From JBCBGF01 sp039193455 (lineage in GTDB: Bacteria > Pseudomonadota > Alphaproteobacteria > Rhodobacterales > Rhodobacteraceae), in contig JBCCWO010000003.1 in NCBI GenBank assembly GCA_039193455.1, forward strand, positions 186,001 through 250,000: 64,000 nt of DNA, in the 5' to 3' direction. Under the pieces are notes generated by a model that did no database searches, was not told where the DNA came from, and saw nothing but the letters and a program-made list of their open reading frames with translations. Shown here piece by piece: positions 18,470-27,497 of the stretch. Numbering within the stretch: the stretch's first letter is position 1; each line of letters starts with the position of its first letter. A program made the position numbers and the translations under genes.

Positions 18470-19606
18470 ATGACTGCGACTATGAACACCGCCGCCTTGC
18501 TTGCCGCTGAACAGGAACGCGTGGACAACTTATTCTACCGCATGCTCTGGCGCGCGCGGGTCATGAAAAAGCACCTCAAGACCGCCAAGGCACCCGTGCT
18601 TGAGGGGCGGTTCTGGGGCGATGCGCCGGACTCTCCCTATGCCAAGGGGCTGGCCACGATCGGCCAGGCGGTCACGCCGAATTCAAGCGTGACCCTGCTT
18701 CAGCACAGCATCCCCGAAAAAGATTACACCGATCAGGTGCCGACCAAGACGTTCCACGACAACGTCTTTTATTCGAAAAACGGGTTCGCCTGGACGGGCG
18801 GGCAGCTTGACCAATCGCTGTCGATCATGCTGCCGCGCACGATTGGCCGCGTCTGGCGCGAGCGCCCGACAAAGGCGGCGCGCGTGATCGAGACGGGGAC
18901 GATCATCGCCTGCGAACACCCCTACACCTATGGCGACTGGATCTTTGAGCATCTGATGTGCATTGCCCATGCGGGTGAGTTTCCGCAGCCGCTGGTCCTG
19001 CCCGGCTGGATCGGGGACCGGGGCTATGTAAAGCGCGATCTCGACCGCCTGGGGATCGACTATATCTCGACCGACGGGCCGGTGCGGATCAAGAAGGCCT
19101 GCGTCTTGCACAAGCAGAACCCCGGCGCGCTGCTCAAGGCCGCCGACGCGGTCGCCTTCCGCAAGCTCTTTGGCGTTGAAACGCGGGCGCCGGACCGCGG
19201 AAGCATCCTTTATCTCTCACGCGACGGGATCGCGAGCGATCAGGTCAAGAAAGACCGCGACTACAACAGCGCCGCGATTGCCAAGGTTGTGGAAGAGCTG
19301 GGCGGCCAGACGATCTGGACGGGCGATAAGGGGCTGGATGATTATGTCGCGCTCGCTGCGCAGGCCGATATCGTGATCGCCGATCACGGGGCGGCGTTGC
19401 TGAACATGATGTGCTGGCATCCGCGTGTGGTGATCGAGGTGTTCGACGATGCGTGGTGGAGCCGGTGCTTTGTGTTCCTCAGCCAGGCCTGCGGGGTGGA
19501 GTATCACGGCGCCCTGCGCACGAAAGGCCGGAGCGAGGATGACATCCGCCAACTGATCCAGGCCCATCTGGCGAAAGCTAAAGCTCTTTCCCCGGCGGCT
19601 CTTTGA
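18470..19606 (+). CDS. Glycosyltransferase family 61 (DUF563) protein
   Basis: 378 residues. The C-terminal two thirds matches the GT61/DUF563 pattern: a GDWIFEHLM segment, then ILYLSRDG, and the late ADIVIADHGAALLNMMCW motif that is the most conserved in the family. Bacterial members act in capsule or LPS synthesis, but the acceptor here is not known. It stands alone away from the polysaccharide locus at 43.7-53 kb. The 3' end overlaps the convergent TPR gene by about 29 bases. Confidence 0.85.
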   Translation: MTATMNTAALLAAEQERVDNLFYRMLWRARVMKKHLKTAKAPVLEGRFWGDAPDSPYAKGLATIGQAVTPNSSVTLLQHSIPEKDYTDQVPTKTFHDNVFYSKNGFAWTGGQLDQSLSIMLPRTIGRVWRERPTKAARVIETGTIIACEHPYTYGDWIFEHLMCIAHAGEFPQPLVLPGWIGDRGYVKRDLDRLGIDYISTDGPVRIKKACVLHKQNPGALLKAADAVAFRKLFGVETRAPDRGSILYLSRDGIASDQVKKDRDYNSAAIAKVVEELGGQTIWTGDKGLDDYVALAAQADIVIADHGAALLNMMCWHPRVVIEVFDDAWWSRCFVFLSQACGVEYHGALRTKGRSEDDIRQLIQAHLAKAKALSPAAL

Positions 19607-20120
19607 GCAATCCGCGCTCGGGGATCCACGGGTTGAGCGCAAGCGCATCGCGCAGATAGGCCTGCGCCTCGTCTTCGCGGCCAAGCTGGATCAGCGTCAG
19701 CGCAAGACCGGACAGCGCCCCCACATGATCCGGGGTGATCGCGATCGTACGCTCCAGATCGGGCAGCGCTTTGGCGGGATCGCCGCTTAGGAAATAGATG
19801 AACGCCCGCTGATTATAGCCCTCGGCATAGTCCGGGCAGTAGGTGGTGAGCGCATCAAAGGCGCGGATCGCCGCCAGAAAATCGCCATAGCGACGCGCCG
19901 TCATCCCCTGGGCCAACAGCTCTTGCGCGGCGGCGTCGGGCGCGGTGGTCCAGATCGCCCACATCTTGTCAGATGCGGCCCGGCCCAGCATTTCGTTCGG
20001 CGCGGCGCGGGCCTCATCAAACAGCGCAGCGAACTCGGCCGACCGGTCGGGCAGTGCGGGACAGGCCAAGGCGGCGGGGGCAAAGAGCGCGAGGGCGGCG
20101 GCAAGGCGAAAACTGTGCAT
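19578..20120 (-). CDS. Exported tetratricopeptide-repeat protein
   Basis: 180 residues with a Sec signal peptide (MHSFRLAAALALFAPAALA, cleaved before CPALP or just after). About three TPR units follow, from YGDFLAAIRAFDALTTYCPDYAEGYNQRA onward. TPRs bind other proteins; partner and role are unknown. Periplasmic location is likely. It is a single gene, convergent with the GT61 gene. Confidence 0.82.
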   Translation of the reverse strand: MHSFRLAAALALFAPAALACPALPDRSAEFAALFDEARAAPNEMLGRAASDKMWAIWTTAPDAAAQELLAQGMTARRYGDFLAAIRAFDALTTYCPDYAEGYNQRAFIYFLSGDPAKALPDLERTIAITPDHVGALSGLALTLIQLGREDEAQAYLRDALALNPWIPERGLLKEPPGKEL

Positions 20121-20213
20121 GCGCTATGACAAAGCGCGCGGGCCAGGCCTGTCAAGCACACCCCTGCGTGATCGTCGCTTGACCTTGCCGCCCGGGACCC
20201 CCAGCCTCAGGCC

Positions 20214-20951
20214 ATGTTACCGATCCGCGATCACAACCCGTCCGAACGGGTGCCGTATGTCACCTATGCGCTGATCGCGATCAACGTGCTGGTGTTTCTG
20301 AGCTATTGGCCGCTCTTTGATAACCCCCGCGCGCTGGCGGCCTTCTTTGACACCTACGGTCTGGTCCCGCGCGACGCGGGCGAGGAAGAGCTGACCTATG
20401 TCACCTCAATGTTTCTGCATGGCGGGCTCATGCATATCGGGGGCAACATGCTGTTTTTGTTCATCTTCGGGGACAACCTGGAAGATGAGATGGGGCATTT
20501 CGGGTTTCTGGGCTTTTACCTGGCCGGCGGGATCGGGGCGGCGTTGTTTCAGGTTTACACAGATCCCACCAGCCCGGTGCCGATGGTCGGTGCCTCGGGC
20601 GCGATTGCGGCGGTGATGGGGGGGTATCTCTTGCTTTTCCCGAAAGCGCGGGTGGATATCCTGCTGATCCTCATCATCATTTTCCGCATCTTCCCGGTGC
20701 CCGCCTGGGTGATGCTGGGGCTGTGGTTCGGGCTGCAACTGTTCAATGGCCTGGGCAGCGCGCCCGGCACCGGGGGCGTCGCCTATTGGGCCCATGCGGG
20801 CGGGTTCCTCGTTGGGTTCGTTCTGACGATCCCGATCTGGCTGAAACGCGGGGGGCCGTCTTTCTGGCAAAAGACCGAAGGCCATCCACCCCACCCCGAG
20901 GCACGCTACCGCGTTGTGCGCACCTCGGTTCCGTCGACGCGGCGCCGATGA
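20214..20951 (+). CDS. Rhomboid-family intramembrane serine protease
   Basis: 245 residues with about six membrane segments. The catalytic Ser is in VGASGAIAAVMG (about residue 125) and the catalytic His in HAGGFLVG near the end. The conserved HGGLMHIGGNMLFLFIFGDNLED loop is intact, so it should be active. It cleaves membrane proteins within the bilayer; the substrate is unknown. The stop overlaps the ATG of the next gene (ATGA). Confidence 0.92.
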   Translation: MLPIRDHNPSERVPYVTYALIAINVLVFLSYWPLFDNPRALAAFFDTYGLVPRDAGEEELTYVTSMFLHGGLMHIGGNMLFLFIFGDNLEDEMGHFGFLGFYLAGGIGAALFQVYTDPTSPVPMVGASGAIAAVMGGYLLLFPKARVDILLILIIIFRIFPVPAWVMLGLWFGLQLFNGLGSAPGTGGVAYWAHAGGFLVGFVLTIPIWLKRGGPSFWQKTEGHPPHPEARYRVVRTSVPSTRRR

Positions 20952-21313
20952 CGGTGCTCAAGGCCACATGCCATTGCGGCGCTGTCGAGCTTGCCGTGGA
21001 ACTCAGCGACGGGCTGCGCACCGCGCGGCGCTGCGATTGTTCGTTCTGCGCCCGTCGGGGGGCGATTGCCGTCTCTGCCCCGCTGGACGGGGTGCGGGTG
21101 GTGAAGGGGGACGCGGCGCTGACGCTCTACCAATGGGGAACGAACACGGCGAAGCATTACTTCTGCAAACACTGCGGGATCTACACGCATCATCAACGCC
21201 GTTCGAACCCCAATGAGTACGGTGTGAACGTCGCCACGATCGAAGGCATCAATCCCCGCGATCTGGGCGCCGTCGCCTGGACCGACGGGATCAATCATCC
21301 GTCAGACCGGTGA
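20948..21313 (+). CDS. GFA / CENP-V family zinc protein
   Basis: 121-residue protein with the zinc-binding CHCGAVEL and CDCSFCARRG motifs and a later CKHCG, as in glutathione-dependent formaldehyde-activating (Gfa) and CENP-V-like proteins. The enzymatic claim for most members is weak, so only the family is assigned. It is coupled to the rhomboid gene by a 4-base overlap and followed at once by a short terminator-like hairpin. Confidence 0.88.
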   Translation: MTVLKATCHCGAVELAVELSDGLRTARRCDCSFCARRGAIAVSAPLDGVRVVKGDAALTLYQWGTNTAKHYFCKHCGIYTHHQRRSNPNEYGVNVATIEGINPRDLGAVAWTDGINHPSDR

Positions 21314-21317
21314 CCGC

Positions 21318-21335
21318 CTCCGGCGGGAGTTTTTT
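21318..21335 (+). terminator. Short CTCC-GGCG-GGAG hairpin with T-run
   Basis: CTCC (21318-21321) pairs with GGAG (21326-21329) around a GGCG loop, followed by seven bases that are nearly all T (21330-21335). It starts 5 bases after the GFA stop. This compact hairpin followed by TTTTTGGCCAAGATGAAG is a form I recall as frequent after genes in Rhodobacteraceae. Confidence 0.65.
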
Positions 21336-21370
21336 GGCCAAGATGAAGGGCCAAAGCGCCTGGGGGCCGA

Positions 21371-22156
21371 TCAGGTGCGGATCACGCTTGCGAAGCTGTC
21401 GAAGATGTCGGCATTGGCGACGATCAGCGCACCAGTGTCGATAACGGATGTGCCTGGTTCCAGCGCCTCGACAAAACCGCCCGCCTCGCGCACCAAAAGG
21501 ACGCCCGCGGCGATGTCCCAGGCGTTGAGCCCGCGTTCCCAAAAGCCGTCGTAGCGCCCCGCCGCCACATAGGCGAGATCAAGCGCCGCGGCGCCCCAGC
21601 GGCGCACCCCGGCGGTGGCCGGCAGCAGGCGCGCAAGCTCTTGCAGGGTTTGGGGCAACTCGCCGCGACCGCCGAACGGCAGGCCGGTGGCAAAGATGCA
21701 TTCGATCATGCGGGCGCGGTCCGAGACGCGCAGGCGCTGGTTGTTCATCCAGGCGCCCTGCCCCTTCTCGGCCATGAAAAGCTCGTCCTTGACGGGGTCG
21801 AAGACCACTGCTGAGACGATCTCTCCCTTATGCTCCAGCGCGATGGAGACGCCCCAATGCGGCAGGCCGTGCAGGAAATTCGTGGTCCCGTCCAGCGGAT
21901 CTACGATCCAGCGGCGGGTGGGATCGGCGCCCTCTTCTGCCGCGCTCTCCTCGGCCACCCAGCCGTAGTTCGGGCGCGCGCCCATCAGTTCGTCGCGAAC
22001 GATCTTTTCGGCGGCGATATCGGCGCGGCTGACGAAATCGCCCGCGCCCTTGGACGAGACCTGCAGGTTTTCGACCTCGCCGAAATCCTTCACAAGCGAG
22101 CGCCCCGCCTTGCGCGCCGCCTTGATCATGATGTTGAGATTGGCCGAGCCCTGCAT
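21371..22156 (-). CDS. suhB: Inositol-1-monophosphatase family protein (SuhB)
   Basis: 261-residue Mg-dependent phosphatase. Metal-site motifs are WIVDPLDGTTNFLHG (about 82-96) and WDIAAGVLLVREAGG near the C-terminus, with EES earlier. It hydrolyses inositol monophosphates or related sugar phosphates; SuhB also acts in ribosomal transcription in E. coli. Length and motifs are normal. It is transcribed alone, opposite to the GFA gene. Confidence 0.93.
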   Translation of the reverse strand: MQGSANLNIMIKAARKAGRSLVKDFGEVENLQVSSKGAGDFVSRADIAAEKIVRDELMGARPNYGWVAEESAAEEGADPTRRWIVDPLDGTTNFLHGLPHWGVSIALEHKGEIVSAVVFDPVKDELFMAEKGQGAWMNNQRLRVSDRARMIECIFATGLPFGGRGELPQTLQELARLLPATAGVRRWGAAALDLAYVAAGRYDGFWERGLNAWDIAAGVLLVREAGGFVEALEPGTSVIDTGALIVANADIFDSFASVIRT

Positions 22157-22219
22157 CGCGCGTCCCCGTGAAATCAGGCCGCGCGTATACGGGGCTTTCG
22201 CGGGATTGCCAAGCCGGTG

Positions 22220-23137
22220 TCAGGCGGTCTCGGCCGGGCGCTGCAACTTGATCGGCTCGGTGCGCGCAAGGCGGATCAGGTGGGACATGAACGGCTTGGT
22301 CGTCTCGTCACTGCGGGTCGCGGCAAAGAGCCTGCGGGTGAGCCCGCCTTGGGTGATCGGGCGGGTGACGTAATCAGAGTTATAGCGCACCTCGCGCACC
22401 ACCCAGTCGGGCAGGACCGACACCCCGCGATTGGAGGCCACAAGCAGCAGGATCACGGCGGTAAGCTCCACCTGGCGCACGGCGGCGGGCTCGACCTTCG
22501 CCGGGGTCAGCAGCTGGCTGAAGACATCAAGCCGCGCGCGGTCCACCGGATAGGTGATCAGCGTCTGCCCGCGAAAATCGGCGGCCTCGACAAAGGGCTT
22601 GGAGGCCAGCGGGTGCTGGGCGGCGGCGACGAAGACGGGTTCATAGTCAAAAAGCGGCGTGAAATCGATGCCTGGCAGGTTTTCGGGATCCGAGGACACC
22701 ACGAGATCGACCTCTTCCCGGCCAAGCGCGGGCAAGGCGTCAAAGGCAAGGCCCGGGCGGATATCGACATCGACCTCGGGCCAGGCCTTGCGGAACGCCT
22801 CAAGCACCGGAAACAACCACTCAAAACAGGCGTGGCATTCGATGGCGATGTGCAACCGCCCCGCCTTGCCCGACTGCAGCCCCGAAAACTCAGCCTCAAG
22901 CGCATCGATCTCGGGCAGGATGCGCTCGGCGGCGGCCAAAAGGCGCAAGCCCGCAGCCGACAGCTTGAGCGGTTTTGAGCGCCGCACGAACAGCTCGACC
23001 CCGGCTTGCGCCTCGATCCCTTTGACCTGATGGCTCAGCGCCGATTGCGTCAGGTTCAAAAGATCGGCCGCCCGGGCAAGGCCCCCGGCCTGGTGAATGG
23101 CGCGGATCGTGCGAAGGTGGCGGAACTCGATATGCAC
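22220..23137 (-). CDS. LysR-family regulator, MetR-like, divergent from metF
   Basis: 305 residues from a GTG (V-HIEFRHLRTI) with GAGG 6 bases upstream; an in-frame extension upstream lies across the operator and lacks protein character. The N-terminal winged helix contains GLARAADLLNLTQSALSHQVKGIE; SALSHQ is typical of MetR and relatives. The effector domain follows from residue 90. It is divergent from metF, with a perfect 8-bp-arm palindrome 8 bases from its start, so it very probably regulates metF and itself. The effector in MetR is homocysteine. Confidence 0.9.
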   Translation of the reverse strand: MHIEFRHLRTIRAIHQAGGLARAADLLNLTQSALSHQVKGIEAQAGVELFVRRSKPLKLSAAGLRLLAAAERILPEIDALEAEFSGLQSGKAGRLHIAIECHACFEWLFPVLEAFRKAWPEVDVDIRPGLAFDALPALGREEVDLVVSSDPENLPGIDFTPLFDYEPVFVAAAQHPLASKPFVEAADFRGQTLITYPVDRARLDVFSQLLTPAKVEPAAVRQVELTAVILLLVASNRGVSVLPDWVVREVRYNSDYVTRPITQGGLTRRLFAATRSDETTKPFMSHLIRLARTEPIKLQRPAETA

Positions 23138-23144
23138 GCAGACC

Positions 23145-23168
23145 TCATAATCGTGTTGAAGATTATGA
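23145..23168. promoter_or_regulatory. Palindromic operator between metR-like gene and metF
   Basis: Perfect inverted repeat: TCATAATC (23145-23152), 8-base spacer GTGTTGAA, GATTATGA (23161-23168). It fits the LysR T-N11-A layout. It lies 8 bases from the regulator's GTG and about 57 bases before the metF ATG, so it can serve both genes. Confidence 0.75.
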
Positions 23169-23224
23169 ATTTGTCTCACATGGACGCGCGTGGGACAAGC
23201 CGGTAGCCCATGAAAGGTCTGCCC

Positions 23225-24091
23225 ATGTCCGCCCCACGCATTTCGTTCGAATTCTTCCCCCCACAATCGCTCGACGCGTCGTTCCGCCTTTGGGACACCG
23301 TGCGCACACTGGCACCGCTCAATCCGGCGTTTGTGTCAGTGACCTATGGCGCGGGCGGGACCACGCGGGATCTGACCCACGAGGCGGTCGAAACGATCGG
23401 CGCGCAATTCGGGCTGAACGTGGCCGCGCATCTGACCTGCGTGGCCGCGACCAAGGCCGAGACGCTGGCGATTGCCGATGCCTATGCCGCCACCGGCGTG
23501 CGCGAGATTGTGGCCCTGCGCGGGGATGCGCCCAAGGGCACCGGCGCGTTCCGGCCGCATCCGGGCGGGTTCACGGATGCCTGCGATCTGATCGAGGCGC
23601 TGGCCGCGCGGGATCAATTCCACATTCGCGTCGGCGCCTACCCCGAGCCGCACCCCGAAGCCACGGACGCCGCGGCGGATGTGGCCTGGCTCAAGCGTAA
23701 GGTTGCCGCCGGTGCGCAATCGGCGATCACCCAGTTTTTCTTTGAGGCCGAAACCTTCTTTCGCTTTCGCGACGCCTGCGCGGCGGCGGGCATCGATGCC
23801 CCGATCATTCCCGGCATCCTGCCGATTGAGAATTGGCGCGGGGTGCTGAAGTTTGCGCGGCGCTGCGGGGCGCAGGTGCCGGGCTGGCTGGCCGACGCGT
23901 TCGAGACGGCAGAACGGGACGGGCGCAGCGATCTCTTGGCGACCGCAGTTTGTGCCGAACTCTGCTCTGACCTTGTCGAGGGCGGGGTCGAGGACCTGCA
24001 CTTCTATACTCTCAACAAACCCGCGCTGACCCGTGACGTGGTGCACGCGCTGGGCATTGCCCCCGAGGTGACGTTGGAGAAGGTGGCCTGA
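23225..24091 (+). CDS. metF: Methylenetetrahydrofolate reductase
   Basis: 288-residue flavoenzyme making 5-methyl-THF for methionine synthesis. It opens SAPRISFEFFPPQS. ALRGDAPKG and the ITQFFFEAETFFRF stretch are characteristic, and the length is normal. The ATG at 23225 has AAAGG 8 bases upstream; the ATG at 23210 would add five residues. It is divergent from the MetR-like gene with a shared palindrome. Confidence 0.95.
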   Translation: MSAPRISFEFFPPQSLDASFRLWDTVRTLAPLNPAFVSVTYGAGGTTRDLTHEAVETIGAQFGLNVAAHLTCVAATKAETLAIADAYAATGVREIVALRGDAPKGTGAFRPHPGGFTDACDLIEALAARDQFHIRVGAYPEPHPEATDAAADVAWLKRKVAAGAQSAITQFFFEAETFFRFRDACAAAGIDAPIIPGILPIENWRGVLKFARRCGAQVPGWLADAFETAERDGRSDLLATAVCAELCSDLVEGGVEDLHFYTLNKPALTRDVVHALGIAPEVTLEKVA

Positions 24092-24133
24092 TCTGCCATT
24101 GCGGCGCTGAAATCCCGCCCCTAGGCTCGCGCC

Positions 24134-24580
24134 ATGATGGACCCGCGCGAGATGTCGGGGCTGGAGTTTCTGACGGCCCTCAAAAACGGTGACGTAGAGC
24201 CACCAAGCATGGCGGTCACGCTGGGCTTTCGGGCCGTCGCCATGGAACACGGAACGATCACGTTTCACGCAACCCCGACCAAGGCGGTGCTGAACCCGAT
24301 GGGGGTGGTGCACGGCGGATGGTACGGCGCGTTGCTGGACACGGTTCTGGGCTGCGCCGTGCAAACCACGCTGCCCAGGGGGCGGATCTATACGACGCTG
24401 GAATACAAGGTGAACCTTACGCGGGCCCTGCCACCGGGGACAGAGGTCGCGGCGACGGGCACGGTGCAGCATGCGGGCCGGACCACCGCGGTGGCGAATG
24501 CCGAAATCCGCGGGGTCGGCGACGGCAAGCTTTACGCCACCGGTTCTACCACCTGTCTGTTGATGGACCTGCCCGGGTAA
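24134..24580 (+). CDS. PaaI-family hotdog thioesterase
   Basis: 148 residues of a single hotdog fold. GVVHGGWYGALLDTVLGCAV carries the HGG catalytic signature of PaaI-type thioesterases, which cleave acyl- or aryl-CoA. It follows metF by 43 bases on the same strand and may share its transcript. The substrate is unknown. Confidence 0.85.
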   Translation: MMDPREMSGLEFLTALKNGDVEPPSMAVTLGFRAVAMEHGTITFHATPTKAVLNPMGVVHGGWYGALLDTVLGCAVQTTLPRGRIYTTLEYKVNLTRALPPGTEVAATGTVQHAGRTTAVANAEIRGVGDGKLYATGSTTCLLMDLPG

Positions 24581-24591
24581 GCGCGACCTCT

Positions 24592-25716
24592 TTAGACGTC
24601 CCGGGACAGCACGGGACCAGGCTCGCCCGCGGCACCGCCGCCAGGGATTGATCCCGCCGCCTGCCCGGCCCACCACCGCGCGATGGGCCCTTTGCCCCGC
24701 AGCATCGCGGTGGGGTGGATCGCCTCGGACGGGTCCTGACCAACGCGGCGGCGGCTGCGCAACAGAAAGATCTTCCCCCAGCTGCGCCAGGTGCCCGAGG
24801 ACGGGGCATCGGGATCGGTGGGATAGCGCTCGCGCCAGTCCGGCGGCAATGTCAGCCCACAGCGTTCGGCCTTTTCCAGCATCCAACAGAGCGGGATGTT
24901 GGCCATGGGCCGGGCATCCAGGAACCCCGCAAGCTGGCCGCCGACATCGCCATGACTGCCGCGGAACCAGACCTGTTCCACATGCCCGGGCCAATCGGGC
25001 TGGTGTTCCCATAGAACCGGTGTGAACGCTTCGCGCGTCTCGTTCAGCGCAAGCGCGTGGTAGCCGTGGCGGATCGACTGGCCAAGCGCGTGGTTGTGGA
25101 AGGCATGGGCCTTTTCCGCCCAGCGCCAGACCACCGGGGCGCGAAAGCCCAGCGCCTTCACGGTGTCCCAGACCCCCACCATCTCGATCGGGGCGTCGCG
25201 GTGGCAGCGGGCGGCGCGAAAGATGCGGGCGGCGTTGCTTTCGACGCCACGCTCGTAATAGCGGTAGGCTAGGCGGATGTTGCGTTCGGTCGCGTAATCG
25301 GCCCGCAGCAGTCCGACGCGGTCGATCACACCGGCAAGCGAGCGTACGGCATAGGCCCCGCGCGAATAACCAAACAGGAAGATCCGATCGCCTGACCGAT
25401 AGCGCGAGGCGAGAATGCCATAGACCCGGCGGATCTGGCGATTGATGCCGCGCCCTTCGATCACATCAAGTGTGCGGCGCCAGTGTTGCCATTGCACGCC
25501 CGCCTCGTAGCGCAGCGAAACGGTGGCGGGGTCCGAAGCTTCGCGGATCAGCTTATAGGTGATGCCCGCATTGGTTTCGTGGCCCGGGCGCAGTGACGAC
25601 ATCGTGCCGTCGATGATGATCACATGGTCCCGGCGCCCGCGGCTTGGCAGCGTCACGGTCTGCTCGGCGCGGCCGAAGCGGCGCATCAGATGGCGCAGGG
25701 AACGGGTCAGCGCCAT
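24592..25716 (-). CDS. DUF2235 alpha/beta-hydrolase protein
   Basis: 374 residues of the DUF2235 (Tle1-like) type. An N-terminal IIIDGT motif is followed by a nucleophile elbow GYSRGAYAVRS (about 117-127). Members include phospholipase effectors of type VI secretion, but no secretion gene is near and no export signal is seen, so a housekeeping lipase or other esterase role is as likely. It stands alone, ending 11 bases before the end of the convergent thioesterase gene. Confidence 0.85.
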   Translation of the reverse strand: MALTRSLRHLMRRFGRAEQTVTLPSRGRRDHVIIIDGTMSSLRPGHETNAGITYKLIREASDPATVSLRYEAGVQWQHWRRTLDVIEGRGINRQIRRVYGILASRYRSGDRIFLFGYSRGAYAVRSLAGVIDRVGLLRADYATERNIRLAYRYYERGVESNAARIFRAARCHRDAPIEMVGVWDTVKALGFRAPVVWRWAEKAHAFHNHALGQSIRHGYHALALNETREAFTPVLWEHQPDWPGHVEQVWFRGSHGDVGGQLAGFLDARPMANIPLCWMLEKAERCGLTLPPDWRERYPTDPDAPSSGTWRSWGKIFLLRSRRRVGQDPSEAIHPTAMLRGKGPIARWWAGQAAGSIPGGGAAGEPGPVLSRDV

Positions 25717-25805
25717 GGCAGCGTTATGCGATAAGCCCCAGACATGCTTTCATTATTCGGCATCGCCCTGCTCACTGTCGAGCCACGTTTGGGTGACGGA
25801 CTGTT

Positions 25806-26945
25806 TCAGATCAGTGACTGCACTGTTGCCGGAACAATCCGCCCATAACCGTTGAACCGTGTCGCGGTGACGCCGCCATAGGCGCCCATGCCGTGGAACA
25901 AGACGTAATCGCCCGCACCAATATCGCCGGGCAGATCCAGCGTGCCGGGCAGCTGGTCAAGGCTGTCGCAGGTGGGGCCAAAGACGGTGCGTGCAACAGG
26001 CGCCGCGCGGCGCGGTGTGCCGTCGGGCGCCAGCACGGTGATGCGGTCGACCGTGCCCATCACCGGCGCCTCGCCAAGCCCGCCATAGATCCCGTCGTTG
26101 AGAAAGACGGCCCCGGTGTCGCGCAGCGCCTTGACGCGAGTGGCCAGGACCCCCGCCTCGGCCACCATGGCGCGGCCCGGCTCGCACAGCAGGGCGGGCG
26201 GCGTTGGTCCAAACGCGGCCCGCGTCGCGGCAGAGATGGCGGTAAAAACGGCCTCAAGGTCCGGGGCGTCCGGGCCGCGCTGTGCCGGAAAGCCGCCGCC
26301 GACATTCAGGCGCGCAAGCGTGACGTTTGCGGCCCGGGCCACATCGGCGCAGGCGTGGATATAGGCACCCCAGGCGGCGGGGTCGGTGCATTGGGTGCCG
26401 GGGTGAAATGTCATCGCCGGGCGGAACCCATGCGCCTCGGCCTGCTGCAACAGCGTCACGCACCGCTCCGGCGGGACGCCGAACTTTGCGCCGAAGTCAT
26501 AGGCGGCGCCCGCCACCGGCAGCTTCAGCCGGATCGACACCTCGACACCATCGCTTGGCACATGGGCGGCGAGTTTTGCCAGCTCACCCCCATCATCGAT
26601 GGCGTATGAGGCGACGCCCTGCGCGCGCGCCTGGGCCAGTTCGGCGAGAGAGCGGACCGGGTTGTTGTAGTGCAAGACCGCGTCGCGGCGGGCCGCGCGG
26701 ATGCGGGTCATTTCTTCGGGCGAGGCGACATCGAAGGCGCGCAGGCCCGACGCGACCAGCGTATCAAGGACATCGGGCGCGTCGTTTGCCTTGACCGCAT
26801 AGGTCACCAGACCCGGAAACCCGGCCTGAAACCGCGCCGCGGTCTGGGCGAGGACCGAGGGCGCAAAGAACGCGACGGGGGCGTCGGGCGCGCAGGCGCG
26901 CAACATGTGCTGTGGGGTTGGCCAGACGGCGGGATGACGGCTCAT
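25806..26945 (-). CDS. Ornithine/lysine decarboxylase-like PLP enzyme (group IV)
   Basis: 379-residue alanine-racemase-fold decarboxylase. The PLP lysine is in TYAVKAND (about residue 48). GGGFPAQRG binds the phosphate, CEPGRAMVAEAG is present, and the active-site Cys lies in GPTCDSLD. This points to ornithine (or lysine/diaminopimelate) decarboxylation, with ornithine most likely by length and motifs, feeding putrescine synthesis. It is divergent from an Lrp-type regulator, which probably senses the amino acid substrate. Confidence 0.9.
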   Translation of the reverse strand: MSRHPAVWPTPQHMLRACAPDAPVAFFAPSVLAQTAARFQAGFPGLVTYAVKANDAPDVLDTLVASGLRAFDVASPEEMTRIRAARRDAVLHYNNPVRSLAELAQARAQGVASYAIDDGGELAKLAAHVPSDGVEVSIRLKLPVAGAAYDFGAKFGVPPERCVTLLQQAEAHGFRPAMTFHPGTQCTDPAAWGAYIHACADVARAANVTLARLNVGGGFPAQRGPDAPDLEAVFTAISAATRAAFGPTPPALLCEPGRAMVAEAGVLATRVKALRDTGAVFLNDGIYGGLGEAPVMGTVDRITVLAPDGTPRRAAPVARTVFGPTCDSLDQLPGTLDLPGDIGAGDYVLFHGMGAYGGVTATRFNGYGRIVPATVQSLI

Positions 26946-27064
26946 GTACGGGCCCTTTTGACTGCTCTCAAGAAACAGCGTGCCAGAGGATTCGGTCGAA
27001 TTCGCTTGGCAGAGTGCACAAACTGCCTGTATTTTTCGTCAATCTGATAAGTGTGGCGAACGTT

Positions 27065-27496
27065 ATGGATGATCTGGACGAAAAACTGCTTGGTCTGCTG
27101 GGCGAAAACGCGCGTCTGCCGGTGGCCACGCTGGCGCACCGGCTGGGCGTCGCACGCTCGACCGTGCAGACCCGGCTCGACCGGATGGAGGCGTCGGGCA
27201 CGATTGCGGGCTATACCGTGCGCCGCGGAAGCGCGGCGAGGGCGCGCAAGATCCGGGCAACCGCGCTCATCACGCTTGAACCCCGCAGCCTGCCGACCGT
27301 GATCCAGCGGCTGAAGACATTGCGCCCGGTGATCCGGGCGCACACGACATCGGGGCGCTTTGACCTGATCCTGGGCCTTGTGGCGGAGACCACCGAAGAG
27401 CTGGATCGCACGCTGGATGAGATCGGCGCCCTGCCCGGGGTGCGGGGATCCGAAAGCCTGATCCACCTCAGCACCCGGATCGACAAGCCGGTCTGA
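27065..27496 (+). CDS. Lrp/AsnC-family transcriptional regulator
   Basis: 143 residues from ATG 27065 (MDDLDEKLLGLL); longer in-frame starts lack protein character. The N-terminal helix-turn-helix has ATLAHRLGVARSTVQTRLDRME. The C-terminal RAM domain carries VRAHTTSGRFDLILGLVAE-type residues. It is divergent from the decarboxylase gene with about 119 bases between starts, so that gene is the likely target. Lrp proteins of this kind usually bind an amino acid. Confidence 0.92.
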   Translation: MDDLDEKLLGLLGENARLPVATLAHRLGVARSTVQTRLDRMEASGTIAGYTVRRGSAARARKIRATALITLEPRSLPTVIQRLKTLRPVIRAHTTSGRFDLILGLVAETTEELDRTLDEIGALPGVRGSESLIHLSTRIDKPV

Positions 27497-27497
27497 T

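Noticed and set aside
18470..19606. GT61 gene as part of the 43.7-53 kb polysaccharide locus
   Set aside because: It is about 25 kb away with unrelated genes between, so only a loose functional link is possible.
23169..23224. SAM or SAH riboswitch before metF
   Set aside because: Only about 56 bases and no fold matching a known riboswitch; the palindrome for the LysR regulator is enough to explain control.
23336..25012. Minus-strand frame across metF and the thioesterase
   Set aside because: It overlaps two well-supported genes and part of the DUF2235 gene, and has no recognisable domain.
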